A stretch of DNA of 64,000 nucleotides, taken from positions 49,224-113,223 of the forward strand of contig NZ_JAWDKD010000019.1 of NCBI RefSeq assembly GCF_032714475.1, in the 5' to 3' direction. This document shows, in pieces, positions 33,509 through 42,578 of this stretch (the stretch's first letter is position 1; each line of letters begins with the position of its first letter). This stretch comes from Methanolapillus africanus (GTDB lineage: Archaea > Halobacteriota > Methanosarcinia > Methanosarcinales > Methanosarcinaceae). A model generated the notes under the pieces. The model made no database searches. It saw nothing but the letters and a program-made list of their open reading frames with translations, and was not told the origin of the DNA. The position numbers and the translations under genes are program-made.

Positions 33509-36046
33509 ATGAGAAATTTTGTCCGGATTTTTTTGTTGGCCACATTTTTGATTTTACTTTCCTCATTTGCCGGGGGCGCACCCACCGACGACGGGAATAA
33601 TTATTATCAAGAAATTACTGTCATTTCTGAGGTTACGCAAGCGGATGCAACTTTCCATATATATATGCCATTTCCGTTCGATTACGATAAGGCTTTGAAC
33701 AGCTACCGTTTTTATGATTCTTCCGGTAATTTAATCCCCTCTTATGTTTTCGGAACGACGCCGGAGGGTATCAGTGTCACAATGAAAAAAGATCTTGTTG
33801 CTGGAAACAACACTATTTTTATGACTGGTGGAAACACATCATTGCCATCTGTCAATAACCAATCGGTTTTTAATTTTTTCATTCCGATTTCGAATTTGAG
33901 TAATGGTGTTTATAATTTTTCGACCCCAGATTACAATTTTGTCGAATATAATTCGGATGACAATTGGGGCACGTATAACACTACAGTTACATTGAGATTT
34001 TATAATGACTCGAACACGGCAATGGATCGACGTTTACTTACAAATAATTCGACGGGCGTTTGGTGGTGGAATAATACGTCGGCGAGTAGTGTAACGTTGT
34101 GGTCTGGTCCTGGTGTAAATGAACATCGTTCTGTTTATGTTTCAACGCATAAAACAGACGTGTATGTACAATCGAATTGGACAGTTAGTTCAAATCACTA
34201 TTATGCATATAATCATTCTGAAAACATAAGTGCTGACGATTTTGTTGGAAACGCAATACAATTTTCTCTTTCGAGGGATCAATCAAAGTTGGAAAATTAT
34301 ACTGTAGCAACGGCGATGATCGTTGATACAGAAGAGATTTATGGAAACATTTCTTTTTTTGACAATGCGACTGGTATTTATATTCGATTTGTTGATGGAG
34401 TTACCGGTAATATTGTATCATTAGTAGGGCCAACTCCAGGAAATGTTGTTATATCGACATCAACGAATGCTGTTGGTGTAAATTCGACGGCACTTTATAG
34501 TTACATGAGATCTAATGTGACTTTTAATCAAAGTGGAATGTCTACAGCAATCTCTTTGGTCGACAACAACAGTAGAAATTCTGTGATCTATATTCAAAAT
34601 TTTACATACGATTCGTCATTTGTTTTGACGACGCCTTCCGGAGTTAATGTAAACTATAATCAGACAACGTATTCAGAAACGATCCCAGCCGAAAGCCGTA
34701 TCCGTGTCATGGATATGGCATTTGTTCGAGAAATCAGTCCGAATAACACATCAATCTGGGGCGTTGTTGTCGATCAGTTTGGCCGGCCGATTCCGGGCGT
34801 TGACGTCAGCATGGTCAATGGCGTTACAACCTATACTTTACAGTCTCAAGATGGTGGTGAATTTGGAAAAAGTGCTGTTACAGGGCAATGGTACATTACT
34901 TTTCAAAAAGACGGCTATGAGACGCTGACAGGATATTTGACCGGGCCGACGAAACAAGTCGTTGAGTTAAATAAACTGTATAATATTACTATCCATGTCG
35001 TTGATGAAAATGGAAGTCCTGTCAGGTCGTTTACTACATTTTTCGGATCCAACCAATCTATAAAATCAACTGACGACGGAACTGTCGTTTATAAAAACGT
35101 GCCTGGTGGGGAACAAGAAGTTATAATTCAGGCTTCTGGATATGCACAGGTAACGAAATCAATTTTTATTTCGGATAACAGTACCGATTTTACGTTAACT
35201 GTAACAAAGGAATCAGCACAAGAATACACAACACCTCATTATGTGCGTTTATTTTACAGAACACTGTTAGGTTCTCCTATTTCAAATTTGACTGTTGATG
35301 TTTACGAAGGAGACGGCGGTGACTCCGTTTTTTCTGGAATTACCGGCGTTGATGGATCCGTGTCTTTTCGGTTGGAAGAGACGATAAAATACCGTTTTGT
35401 CGCTCGAACTGATCTTCAGATCGTTCACGAATTTTCGACATATCCGAAATCGGATGAGTATGTTATTTTCCTCGGAAACGTCAATCAGTCGGATCCGTCC
35501 GTTGTCCTGGACAATTTGCTTTATTCCATTACTTCAGCTGACGTCAATACGACGCACGCACGCATTTTTGTGAATATGACGACGAACGGCAGCAATGACA
35601 CGGTTGATTTTGTCATAAACGTGTATAAGGGTGACGTTTTGTACACGAACGCTTCCGGAAATTTCACCGGCACTCAAAACGAATCATTCCTTGTCACAAA
35701 AGACGGCACCTATATCGTTTCTGTCACGTTTACAGACCAAGATGGAAAAAGCAAGACCGTAAGCAAGACGATCCGGTTTGACTCTGCAGAAATCAAAGCA
35801 AAATTTAAGCTGCCGAGATTCACGGAGCAGTGGCACTACGATGCGTTGTGTGTTTTTATTGTTCTCGTGACGGCGTTTTTATTTTCAGAACGAACGAAAC
35901 ATCTGGGAATGTTTATTATTCCGGTTGAGTTTTTCGGGTTGCTGATGGTCGGATGGATGCGTTTTTCATCGTTTGCTATCGGATTGTGTATTGCCGTCGT
36001 ATTTGCTGGTATTGTAATTGTAACTGAAAGAGTTGAGAGAGAATGA
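33509..36046 (+). CDS. Large membrane-anchored glycoprotein, probable virion spike
   Basis: An 845-residue protein. Signal peptide about 1-24 (RIFLLATFLILLSSFAGG). The ectodomain is rich in N-x-S/T sequons. Residues about 408-480 (IWGVVVDQFGRPIPGVDVSM) and the next repeat (ITIHVVDENGSPV) are carboxypeptidase-regulatory/Ig-like beta domains, with at least three such units before residue 700. Near the C terminus are three hydrophobic helices (about 777-835). A host-recognition or surface spike function is inferred. Codon use in the middle part is more AT-rich than in its neighbours. Confidence 0.75.
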   Translation: MRNFVRIFLLATFLILLSSFAGGAPTDDGNNYYQEITVISEVTQADATFHIYMPFPFDYDKALNSYRFYDSSGNLIPSYVFGTTPEGISVTMKKDLVAGNNTIFMTGGNTSLPSVNNQSVFNFFIPISNLSNGVYNFSTPDYNFVEYNSDDNWGTYNTTVTLRFYNDSNTAMDRRLLTNNSTGVWWWNNTSASSVTLWSGPGVNEHRSVYVSTHKTDVYVQSNWTVSSNHYYAYNHSENISADDFVGNAIQFSLSRDQSKLENYTVATAMIVDTEEIYGNISFFDNATGIYIRFVDGVTGNIVSLVGPTPGNVVISTSTNAVGVNSTALYSYMRSNVTFNQSGMSTAISLVDNNSRNSVIYIQNFTYDSSFVLTTPSGVNVNYNQTTYSETIPAESRIRVMDMAFVREISPNNTSIWGVVVDQFGRPIPGVDVSMVNGVTTYTLQSQDGGEFGKSAVTGQWYITFQKDGYETLTGYLTGPTKQVVELNKLYNITIHVVDENGSPVRSFTTFFGSNQSIKSTDDGTVVYKNVPGGEQEVIIQASGYAQVTKSIFISDNSTDFTLTVTKESAQEYTTPHYVRLFYRTLLGSPISNLTVDVYEGDGGDSVFSGITGVDGSVSFRLEETIKYRFVARTDLQIVHEFSTYPKSDEYVIFLGNVNQSDPSVVLDNLLYSITSADVNTTHARIFVNMTTNGSNDTVDFVINVYKGDVLYTNASGNFTGTQNESFLVTKDGTYIVSVTFTDQDGKSKTVSKTIRFDSAEIKAKFKLPRFTEQWHYDALCVFIVLVTAFLFSERTKHLGMFIIPVEFFGLLMVGWMRFSSFAIGLCIAVVFAGIVIVTERVERE

Positions 36047-36453
36047 AAGCTGTAAAGCTCGCTTTAATTGTGGCCTTGTTTACGGCCGGGACCGGCGCCG
36101 TTGACGCGCTCGCCGCGGCGACCGGGGAGAATTGGTTTGTTCCGGCGGAGCTCGATCTGCCGCAAAACGACTGGCAGTCGCTTGCCGGTGAAATTGACAG
36201 ACAGAATTCGGGACTATTTGATAGTGTCTTTTCGATACTGTACTACGCCTATCTAATTGCCACGATCGTATGGGGCGCGCTCAAGGGGATCCTATTCATC
36301 GGTGCTGTTTTGGCGCAGATTTTTTACTACGAGGTCAACGGCGTCAACATCGCTGCATTCTTCTGTTACGCAATTAACGCAGTTGTCTGGATCATCTACA
36401 TCATCGGATTTTATCAGCTGCGTCATGGAGATTCCATCAAACACTATTGGTGA
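36043..36453 (+). CDS. Membrane protein with signal peptide, provirus
   Basis: A 136-residue protein; ATGA overlap with the glycoprotein gene. Signal peptide about 1-25, then three helices (about 65-85, 88-105, 107-125). Function unknown. Confidence 0.6.
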   Translation: MKAVKLALIVALFTAGTGAVDALAAATGENWFVPAELDLPQNDWQSLAGEIDRQNSGLFDSVFSILYYAYLIATIVWGALKGILFIGAVLAQIFYYEVNGVNIAAFFCYAINAVVWIIYIIGFYQLRHGDSIKHYW

Positions 36454-36458
36454 TATCA

Positions 36459-36851
36459 ATGTTTCAAAAAATCATTCTGTTCATTGCGATGTTTTGCCTT
36501 TTGTTCAACGTGGCCGGCGCCGTGGAGATCGAAGATTTTGAGCAGTTCGATTTTACGGAGCTTTACAACGAATTCTTCGTTTCCGGATTCACCAATTGGG
36601 ATTTGCTGGAAATGGCTCTTGATTTCTACGTTAATTCCGTCGGCGGTACCGTCTTATGGATGATTCTGTTCATCACGGTTTACACGGCGCTTCATCTGAC
36701 GACCGGCGGCGTGTCCATACCGGCCGCCGCGTTCTCGGCCGTCGGCATGATCTTGGTTCAGGTGCTGCCGTACGAGCTGTCAACATGGACGTACATGCTG
36801 ATATCCATTGCACTTTTTGTTCTTCCGGGTTATAAATATTTTAAAAATTGA
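36459..36851 (+). CDS. Membrane protein with signal peptide, provirus
   Basis: A 130-residue protein with ATG 36459 after GGTGATATC. Signal peptide about 1-20, an acidic stretch (EIEDFEQFDFTELYNEF), then three helices. It is paralogue-like in layout to the preceding gene. Confidence 0.6.
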   Translation: MFQKIILFIAMFCLLFNVAGAVEIEDFEQFDFTELYNEFFVSGFTNWDLLEMALDFYVNSVGGTVLWMILFITVYTALHLTTGGVSIPAAAFSAVGMILVQVLPYELSTWTYMLISIALFVLPGYKYFKN

Positions 36852-36864
36852 AGAGGTTAAAAAT

Positions 36865-37005
36865 ATGAAATCAAACGCAACTGTCATCGTTAAAATCAGA
36901 GACACAAAATCCGGAATTGTTTACGATGCGTCCGGATCCAACGTCCAAAAAACGTTGAGTCAGGCCAAAGACTTTTACCGTCAGAAATACGGAGGCGGTG
37001 ACTGA
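36865..37005 (+). CDS. 46-residue soluble protein, provirus
   Basis: ATG 36865 follows GAGGTTAAAAAT. MKSNATVIVKIRDTKSGIVYD... is a small charged alpha/beta protein. Its TGA overlaps the next ATG (TGATG). Confidence 0.55.
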   Translation: MKSNATVIVKIRDTKSGIVYDASGSNVQKTLSQAKDFYRQKYGGGD

Positions 37006-40000
37006 TGGCGGTCGGTTCAGCAACTGTCCGCGATTCCGCCGGCAATTCTCTCGGGAACAACGGAGCGCTTTCAAACCCGGGGACGCCGAATCAAAACAGC
37101 GGATCGGCTTCGTCATCAACGAACCAGGTGAACAACAGCAGCTCGTCCGGAACAAACACGCCGGTCATCCGTGACGCGGATCCGAATACTCTTGACTCTC
37201 GCGTTCGGAATGCCGGCGAGGAAGCGGTCCGGGACGTTCTGTCCGCCGGCGGATCCAAAAGGGACGCTTTGGCCGCCAGAGACGCGGCCATTCGTGGCGT
37301 TTACGAATCTCAAGCCGTGACCATTTCTCAAGGCGGTTCCGCCGGAAGCGCAGCAATGGAAGAGCTGCAGTCCGGAAGGCATCTGATTCAGGCCACAAAT
37401 CTCGGAGTCATAGGCGCCGACGGGACGCTTGCATCGCGTGGAAATGTCGACATCCGCAGCGGAGATTTTTCGAATCTTTACTACATGGGACCGGGTGAAA
37501 TTGATACGAGAGCTCAATTCAAGTCAGATGCACTCGGTGCGATCAGTACACGGGTGTCCCCGGGAGCCGCGAGCGCCATTGAAACAAGTTGGGGTTATTA
37601 CAACCAAATAAAAGAGGCCGTCCCAAAAGGTGCGAAGGATGGCTATCAGTGGGTTTTTGACAACACGGCATCTGGAATTCCATATACAGAGCTTGTTCGA
37701 AACTCTTTGGCGAATCCAAGAAATAGAGAACAGGCCGTCACTGGTTTTTTGAATGAATATTACGGAATAAACGGCGAGAAGGAACTCAGAGTTGAGGAAA
37801 ACATTCAGAGCTCAAGCGTTGACATCGGTGGCTATGATGTTTCATTGTCACCGTTGACGTATTCAGACAAAGTTGTTGCCGGCATCGACTGGGTGGGGAG
37901 AGAATCTCAGGGATGGGTATTGAGACGAGGAGACGAATTGAGCGAACGAAAGGGAAGAGATTTTAATATGTTTTTGGAACCAGCAACAAGTTTTGTACGC
38001 GGAGCGACGTTTGACAACTGGTCCGATGCTCCGGGTCTTTTAAGTATTGCTGGCAGAGCTGGAATTTATGGTCTGTATGATGCAAATGACGTTATCAGAA
38101 GTGATGATTCGGCTGATAATAAAATTTCAAGGCTTCAGAATTTACCGGGAGAAACGACAGGATACTATCTCGGTAAAATTGGTGGCGGAATGTTACGATA
38201 TGCAGTTGATGATCCTTGGGCAGCAGCCGGTGGTTTTCTCGGGCCGGTGGCAGCTAAAACGACTCTCGAGATTGCCGAACCTGCAATAACAGGACAAATC
38301 CGGACGGTTGGGCGTGATTTTGTACCGTTGTCAGATCTAACGCCGGAAAAGGTCCATGGCATGGGCGGCGACATTTTCCGTCCGGAAACGAAACCGTTTC
38401 CAGTCGGATATCCGTCACAGCGTGGAATTACAATTGAACAAGGAATATCTGTGTTTGAAGGGGCAAAACAGATGTATCCAAACAAATCAGTCGTTGGGAG
38501 TGAAAGTGCCGTTGGTGTACACGTGAATCCGACAGACTGGGGTCCAGGACTCAAAGAATTAAGAGCTGGTAAATCAAAAGGAGCTGGTTTTTTCGTTGGG
38601 CCGAATGTTTCACCACGCTTTGCCAGGTTGTCTACACCTGAACTTGTATCGTTATTTCCAGGACTGGATCTGATTGATGCGGCCACGTCAAGAAAAAGCC
38701 GTCCAACCGTCATGTTCGTTGAAAGTCCGAGAGGTATCCAACGACTTCCTGAGAGCGTTCGTTACGACATGGATGCATCAAACAGGTTCATACGTATGGA
38801 GTCCGATCCGGCCAGTTTCTGGATCACTCAAAAAATGGAAAGTAACATTTCGGCCGGAAAAGAAGTTGAACTCGAAGCCGTTTTACCGGGTGGAACTTTG
38901 TTAGAAAAGGTTGAAGGGAACTATTATACGGTTTTCCAAAAACCATTTACAATACTCGGACGTGGTGAAATATTCGGTCAGAAACTCCAACACCCTGTTC
39001 GTGTTCCGATTGATTATTACCGAAACACAGGTCAGATGTCAGAGTTTACGCGTCGGCGCGGAACAGCCGTTGTTGAAACTTCGGAAGGTGTTCTTCTTGT
39101 TCGTGAAAGAAACGGACTTTACAATCTTCCGGGAGGTGGCGTCGAAGGAATGGAAAATGTTCCAACGGCTGCTCTTCGAGAGCTGCGAGAAGAAACCGGA
39201 ATCAAGGGTAAAAATCCTGAGTTTTTGTTTGATTATTCTGATCCGACCCGTAAACGGGCATGGGAAGGTGGACTTTATAACAACGAATTCATGGTTTATC
39301 GCATAAACGAATTTGAAGGAGTTCCAAGAGCATCAAACGAAGTTTCCGGAATTGATTATTACAAACCGGGTTCAGATCTTCCGTTATCAGATGCGACAAA
39401 AGTCATACTTGACAGGTATTACGGTGTTGATGAACTGTCTAACTACGATTTGACATACTCTGAAAAAGCAGTATATGAATCCGTTAACGATATCGCTCCA
39501 GACTTTACACAAGAGATTGTGACTGAACAGTTTATGGATTATATTCCGGATGAACTAAAACGATCTAAGAATTTATCAGAATCGGGATACATCGATGAAT
39601 ACGTGTATTTGAACGACTATTCAATAAATGATTACCTGAAGTATGGTTACGGATACGAAACATCTTATGCTAAAACCGGATACGAGTCGATAATACCAAA
39701 CTATGAAAGCAGCTACCAAAAAATTGACAATTATGACAATTATGAGAGAGTCTTTGAAACAGTTTATGATTCATATGGCGGATATGGAAATTATGGTTAT
39801 TCACCGTATCCAGCATATGGTGGTTACCCCAGGGCCGGAAAGAATGATAAATACGTTAATCCGTTAAATCCGGATTATGGAACTGAAAGAATTGAATTTG
39901 TTGAAATTGAAGAAGAATTTAAATTCGATTTTCCGGAATTTTCTGACTTCCCGGAAGAATATACCGGCAAACGGAAAAGCCGAAAGCGTGAACGCAGAAA

Positions 40001-40043
40001 CGTAAATCCGGTTTTGGATATAATGAAATTTATGGGGTTTTAA
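37005..40043 (+). CDS. Giant virion-associated protein with an internal Nudix hydrolase domain
   Basis: A 1012-residue protein without signal peptide. Residues 1-55 are S/N/G-rich low complexity; 60-560 are of unknown fold. Residues about 684-800 are a Nudix domain with the complete box GGGVEGMENVPTAALRELREETGI (G-x5-E-x7-REL-x-EE-x-GI, about 705-728). The rest is acidic and tyrosine-rich (YGGYGNYGYSPYPAYGGYP) and ends in the basic tail KRKSRKRERR. Nudix domains hydrolyse nucleoside diphosphates linked to another moiety. In a protein of this size encoded last in the late operon, delivery with the virion or modification of host nucleotides is an inference. Confidence 0.75.
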   Translation: MAVGSATVRDSAGNSLGNNGALSNPGTPNQNSGSASSSTNQVNNSSSSGTNTPVIRDADPNTLDSRVRNAGEEAVRDVLSAGGSKRDALAARDAAIRGVYESQAVTISQGGSAGSAAMEELQSGRHLIQATNLGVIGADGTLASRGNVDIRSGDFSNLYYMGPGEIDTRAQFKSDALGAISTRVSPGAASAIETSWGYYNQIKEAVPKGAKDGYQWVFDNTASGIPYTELVRNSLANPRNREQAVTGFLNEYYGINGEKELRVEENIQSSSVDIGGYDVSLSPLTYSDKVVAGIDWVGRESQGWVLRRGDELSERKGRDFNMFLEPATSFVRGATFDNWSDAPGLLSIAGRAGIYGLYDANDVIRSDDSADNKISRLQNLPGETTGYYLGKIGGGMLRYAVDDPWAAAGGFLGPVAAKTTLEIAEPAITGQIRTVGRDFVPLSDLTPEKVHGMGGDIFRPETKPFPVGYPSQRGITIEQGISVFEGAKQMYPNKSVVGSESAVGVHVNPTDWGPGLKELRAGKSKGAGFFVGPNVSPRFARLSTPELVSLFPGLDLIDAATSRKSRPTVMFVESPRGIQRLPESVRYDMDASNRFIRMESDPASFWITQKMESNISAGKEVELEAVLPGGTLLEKVEGNYYTVFQKPFTILGRGEIFGQKLQHPVRVPIDYYRNTGQMSEFTRRRGTAVVETSEGVLLVRERNGLYNLPGGGVEGMENVPTAALRELREETGIKGKNPEFLFDYSDPTRKRAWEGGLYNNEFMVYRINEFEGVPRASNEVSGIDYYKPGSDLPLSDATKVILDRYYGVDELSNYDLTYSEKAVYESVNDIAPDFTQEIVTEQFMDYIPDELKRSKNLSESGYIDEYVYLNDYSINDYLKYGYGYETSYAKTGYESIIPNYESSYQKIDNYDNYERVFETVYDSYGGYGNYGYSPYPAYGGYPRAGKNDKYVNPLNPDYGTERIEFVEIEEEFKFDFPEFSDFPEEYTGKRKSRKRERRNVNPVLDIMKFMGF

Positions 40044-40094
40044 TCCCATAAATTAAATTTATATAGTTATTTGCTTTTTTATATATTGATTAAA

Positions 40095-40547
40095 ATGTAT
40101 GTCGAAAAAAAGACAAGTGCTTCTGATTGGTTTTTTGCGTATTTTATTATAGTTTTAGCAGAAATTCCAATATTTTGGCTTGCTGATGCCAGGTTTTTAA
40201 ATCCGTATGTTGCATGGATAGTAGGCGTTGTCGCTTTAATCGTATTGACGTATTTAGTAGTCTTGGCTGTTATGTACTTATATTACAAAAAAAGTTTTAA
40301 TTTTTACACATCAAAACGTTTTAAAGGAGAACGTAAAGTAGTAGCCGGAATTGGAATCGTTTTGATTTTGTTATGGTTAATTATAGTCATGGATGGACTT
40401 ATTAGAGGTATCCCAATAACAGTCGACGATTTAATTGTTTTGGATATCGTTCCTATGTTAGTTTTCGTGATTTATTACATTCTTTACATGTACGCATACA
40501 TTTTCAGAATCCGAAAACCATATTATGATGATGTTTTAGATAAATAA
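40095..40547 (+). CDS. Four-helix membrane protein near attR
   Basis: 150 residues from ATG 40095 (a TTG at 40071 is possible). Helices at about 12-30, 35-60, 85-105 and 115-140. No clear ribosome binding site, and a TATA-like TTTATATAGTTAT lies at about 40058, suggesting an almost leaderless separate transcript. The function is unknown; immunity or superinfection exclusion is only a guess. Confidence 0.55.
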   Translation: MYVEKKTSASDWFFAYFIIVLAEIPIFWLADARFLNPYVAWIVGVVALIVLTYLVVLAVMYLYYKKSFNFYTSKRFKGERKVVAGIGIVLILLWLIIVMDGLIRGIPITVDDLIVLDIVPMLVFVIYYILYMYAYIFRIRKPYYDDVLDK

Positions 40548-40551
40548 GAAA

Positions 40552-40770
40552 TATTTATATACTTTTCATACAAATAGAGCATTACAGGCTACGGGACTGC
40601 TGGTAACGGTCGTCCTGTTTCAGATGTCCTGTTTTATCGCTTGATGTCTTCTGTAAACAGACCTTGCCGTGGCCAGTCTTGTTATCTCCAGAAAACTAGG
40701 GTCAAAATCCCGGTCTGGACGCTTGAAAAAAAAGAAAAGGCAACCGTTTTTCGAAACGGTTGCCTTTTTT
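40552..40770 (+). ncRNA. Candidate small RNA spanning attR
   Basis: A clear TATA box (ATATTTATATAC at 40552) is followed by about 170 nt without an open frame, the tRNA-Asp 3' fragment, and a strong terminator (stem 40736-40767, then T-rich). The first part is structured (CAGGCTACGGGACTGC, GGTAACGGTCGTCCTG). The promoter is in the element and the terminator in the host flank, so the RNA would exist in this form only when the element is integrated. A tRNA-like transcript is one possibility. Confidence 0.45.
40699..40721 (+). other. attR
   Basis: GGGTCAAAATCCCGG continuing TCTGGACG; it differs from the tRNA-Asp end at two positions, and the last 16 bp are identical. It marks the right boundary of the element. 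Confidence 0.88.
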
Positions 40771-40772
40771 TA
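40736..40772 (+). terminator. Rho-independent-like terminator after attR
   Basis: AAAGGCAACCGTTT, TTCG loop and AAACGGTTGCCTTT, then T7. Before integration it would have followed tRNA-Asp in the host. Confidence 0.75.
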
Positions 40773-40797
40773 TTTATTTTTATGGTTTTTGGATCAT

Positions 40798-41298
40798 TTA
40801 TTTTTTATCATTTTCAGAATCTTGGTCGTACTTCTCATTTGTTTCCTTGATTTGGACGTTTTCGCTCTTGTTTTGAGAATATTCATGAACTTTTGTCTTT
40901 TTTGCCTGGGTCGGATACTCTCGAATTTCAAATTCGTAAAAAGAATCTTCCGTCGGCAGATATTCCGGATTAATTGTATTGATGTCGAATGCGAAAACGT
41001 TGTGTTGTTCAATGTCGTTGTCAATATCAATAGAATAGGCAATCCCATGGCAGCAATTGAGCATGAGCGTGCGCAATGAAATTATTTTATTCAAATAATT
41101 GTTCATTTGATGTTGGTTTGTTTGGAAAACAATCCATTTATTGTATTTTTCATTGACGTTTGCCCAATAAAAAATATAATCCTCGCCTGTTGGCGATATC
41201 AAATGTGACAAGAGTGGCCCATCATGATAGATTAAATCTCGAATTTTTCCAAAAACTTGGAAATCCGGTATTTTTATATTGGTAAGTGGTTCCATCAT
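40798..41298 (-). CDS. Hypothetical protein, DUF6575-like
   Basis: A 166-residue soluble protein with CAGGTGAAAT before ATGATG. The N-terminal half (IPDFQVFGKIRDLIYHDGPLL... then ISLRTLMLN) resembles small proteins of the DUF6575 type, which have a YYDGPLLF strand, a W-x-V block and an ISLR-x-A/L motif. The C-terminal 40 residues are low-complexity K/E/N/Q. It lies just outside the provirus. Function unknown. Confidence 0.55.
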   Translation of the reverse strand: MMEPLTNIKIPDFQVFGKIRDLIYHDGPLLSHLISPTGEDYIFYWANVNEKYNKWIVFQTNQHQMNNYLNKIISLRTLMLNCCHGIAYSIDIDNDIEQHNVFAFDINTINPEYLPTEDSFYEFEIREYPTQAKKTKVHEYSQNKSENVQIKETNEKYDQDSENDKK

Positions 41299-41485
41299 AT
41301 TTCACCTGATGATTATTCATCAAAACAGGTTGAACCCATTCTTATTTATACATTTTTACATTTTTTCTAAATTTATAATATTTATTTAGATTGATTTGAT
41401 TAATATTGATTTCTCTATCCAAAACAGATCTCATAAAATAAGAAATTAATTAAAAAACAGAAATAAGTTGGTTGAACCGTTTTTT

Positions 41486-42406
41486 TCAAATCTCATCAAA
41501 CAATTCCAAAACTTTTCCCGCCAACTTCTCCCGCTTTTCAAAATCAACCATCAACGTATCAAAGGCAACCGGCACAATTCCCATCTCTTTGATTTCCGCC
41601 GGGTCAATAACGGTATCCCGAACGTCATACACAAAAACGTCAACAACATCCCGATAAAATTCGGCAACAGCTTTTGACGTCACGTCCATTCCCCTCGATT
41701 TCATCAACTTTCCGGCCGGACCGCTCACCGGTTCCGATCCGATAATCGGGCTGACCGCAATTACTTTTTTCGTTTTTAAAATCTCTCTCATTTTCGGCAG
41801 CGCCAAAATCGGACCGATACTGGTCATCGGATTGCTCGGGCCAATGATCACGCAATCCTCTTTTTCGAGCGCTTCCATTACTTTTTTCGAGATTTTCGCA
41901 TTCTCGATTCCATCGTAACGGAATGACAAAACTTCCGGCTGACCTTTCTTTCCGACCCAAAATTCCTGAAAGTGGAGTTCGCCGTCCGGTGTTTGAATTT
42001 TGCTGGTCACAATGTCGTCTGACATCGGCAGGATGTTGGCGGCAATGCCGAGCATATTTTTAACGTCAATCGTTGCGTCCGTTAAACTTTTGGTTTTGAG
42101 CAGATTTGTCCGGATGAGATTGGTTGCCCGGTCGCGGTCGCCGAGCATGAGAAGTTCCGTTTTACCCATTTTTTTCATTTGATTGTAAGTTGCGTAGGTT
42201 TCGTCAATCATTCCCCACCAGCGTGTTTTGTCCAAATCGCCGGAAAATAAATAGAGAACGGTGTCAATGTCAGGTGAAACGAATGTTTCGGAAATCCAAA
42301 TATCCTCGCCGGTGTTGACAATCACCGTGATTTCTTCGTCGGGCCGGTGAGCCCGCAGTCCGTCAATCAATTTTGGCGTTCCGGTTCCGCCGGAGAGAAC
42401 AATCAT
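41486..42406 (-). CDS. cofD: 2-phospho-L-lactate transferase
   Basis: A 306-residue enzyme that transfers the phospholactyl-type group to Fo to make F420-0 in coenzyme F420 synthesis. Family signs: LSGGTGTPKLIDGLR at the N terminus (nucleotide binding), VNTGEDIWISETFVSPDIDTVLY, and CVIIGPSNPMTSIGPILALP. The length is normal. AGAGGTTTC precedes the start. cofH is encoded on the same strand 1.3 kb away, with an AEC transporter between. Confidence 0.95.
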   Translation of the reverse strand: MIVLSGGTGTPKLIDGLRAHRPDEEITVIVNTGEDIWISETFVSPDIDTVLYLFSGDLDKTRWWGMIDETYATYNQMKKMGKTELLMLGDRDRATNLIRTNLLKTKSLTDATIDVKNMLGIAANILPMSDDIVTSKIQTPDGELHFQEFWVGKKGQPEVLSFRYDGIENAKISKKVMEALEKEDCVIIGPSNPMTSIGPILALPKMREILKTKKVIAVSPIIGSEPVSGPAGKLMKSRGMDVTSKAVAEFYRDVVDVFVYDVRDTVIDPAEIKEMGIVPVAFDTLMVDFEKREKLAGKVLELFDEI

Positions 42407-42525
42407 TTTTGAAACCTCTTTTTAAAAAATTGCTATTCACTCGGATTCAACAGATTTAATCTTTATTGGCGGATTCGATTGAATCGAATAAAAATATCCG
42501 GTTTTATCAAATGCGCCGTTAAAAT

Positions 42526-42553
42526 GTGTCGCCATAACGCGCGCGGCGCTGCC
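42526..42553 (-). repeat. GCGCGCGTTACGGCG dispersed motif, copy 4
   Basis: GTGTCGCCATAACGCGCG on the plus strand, then CGGCGCTGCC. On the minus strand it reads GGCAGCGCCGCGCGCGTTATGGCGACAC, directly after the AEC transporter stop (transcribed leftward). Confidence 0.8.
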
Positions 42554-42578
42554 GTCAAAAATAAAAAAAGAAAATAAA

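Larger units (their letters stand above)
19147..40721. mobile_element. Integrated archaeal virus-like element (provirus), 21.6 kb
   Basis: Bounded by a 16-bp identity (AATCCCGGTCTGGACG) at 19147-19162 inside tRNA-Asp and at 40706-40721. The integrase lies next to the left end and its gene ends toward the tRNA. Contents are about 30 tightly packed genes, many with ATGA overlaps: zinc-finger proteins, small membrane proteins, a DUF927-type helicase, an iteron region, a prepilin-peptidase-like enzyme, a capsid-like protein, a P-loop ATPase, a large glycoprotein and a Nudix protein. Apart from the TAG codons the genes appear unbroken, so the element may be functional. Hydrophobic two-helix capsid candidates occur in spindle-shaped viruses, but the assignment is not secure. 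Confidence 0.88.

Noticed and set aside
40798..41298. Second ToxN-like toxin
   Set aside because: It lacks the ITS-x-K block and the start and end signatures seen in 12808-13404; a DUF6575-type match is better.
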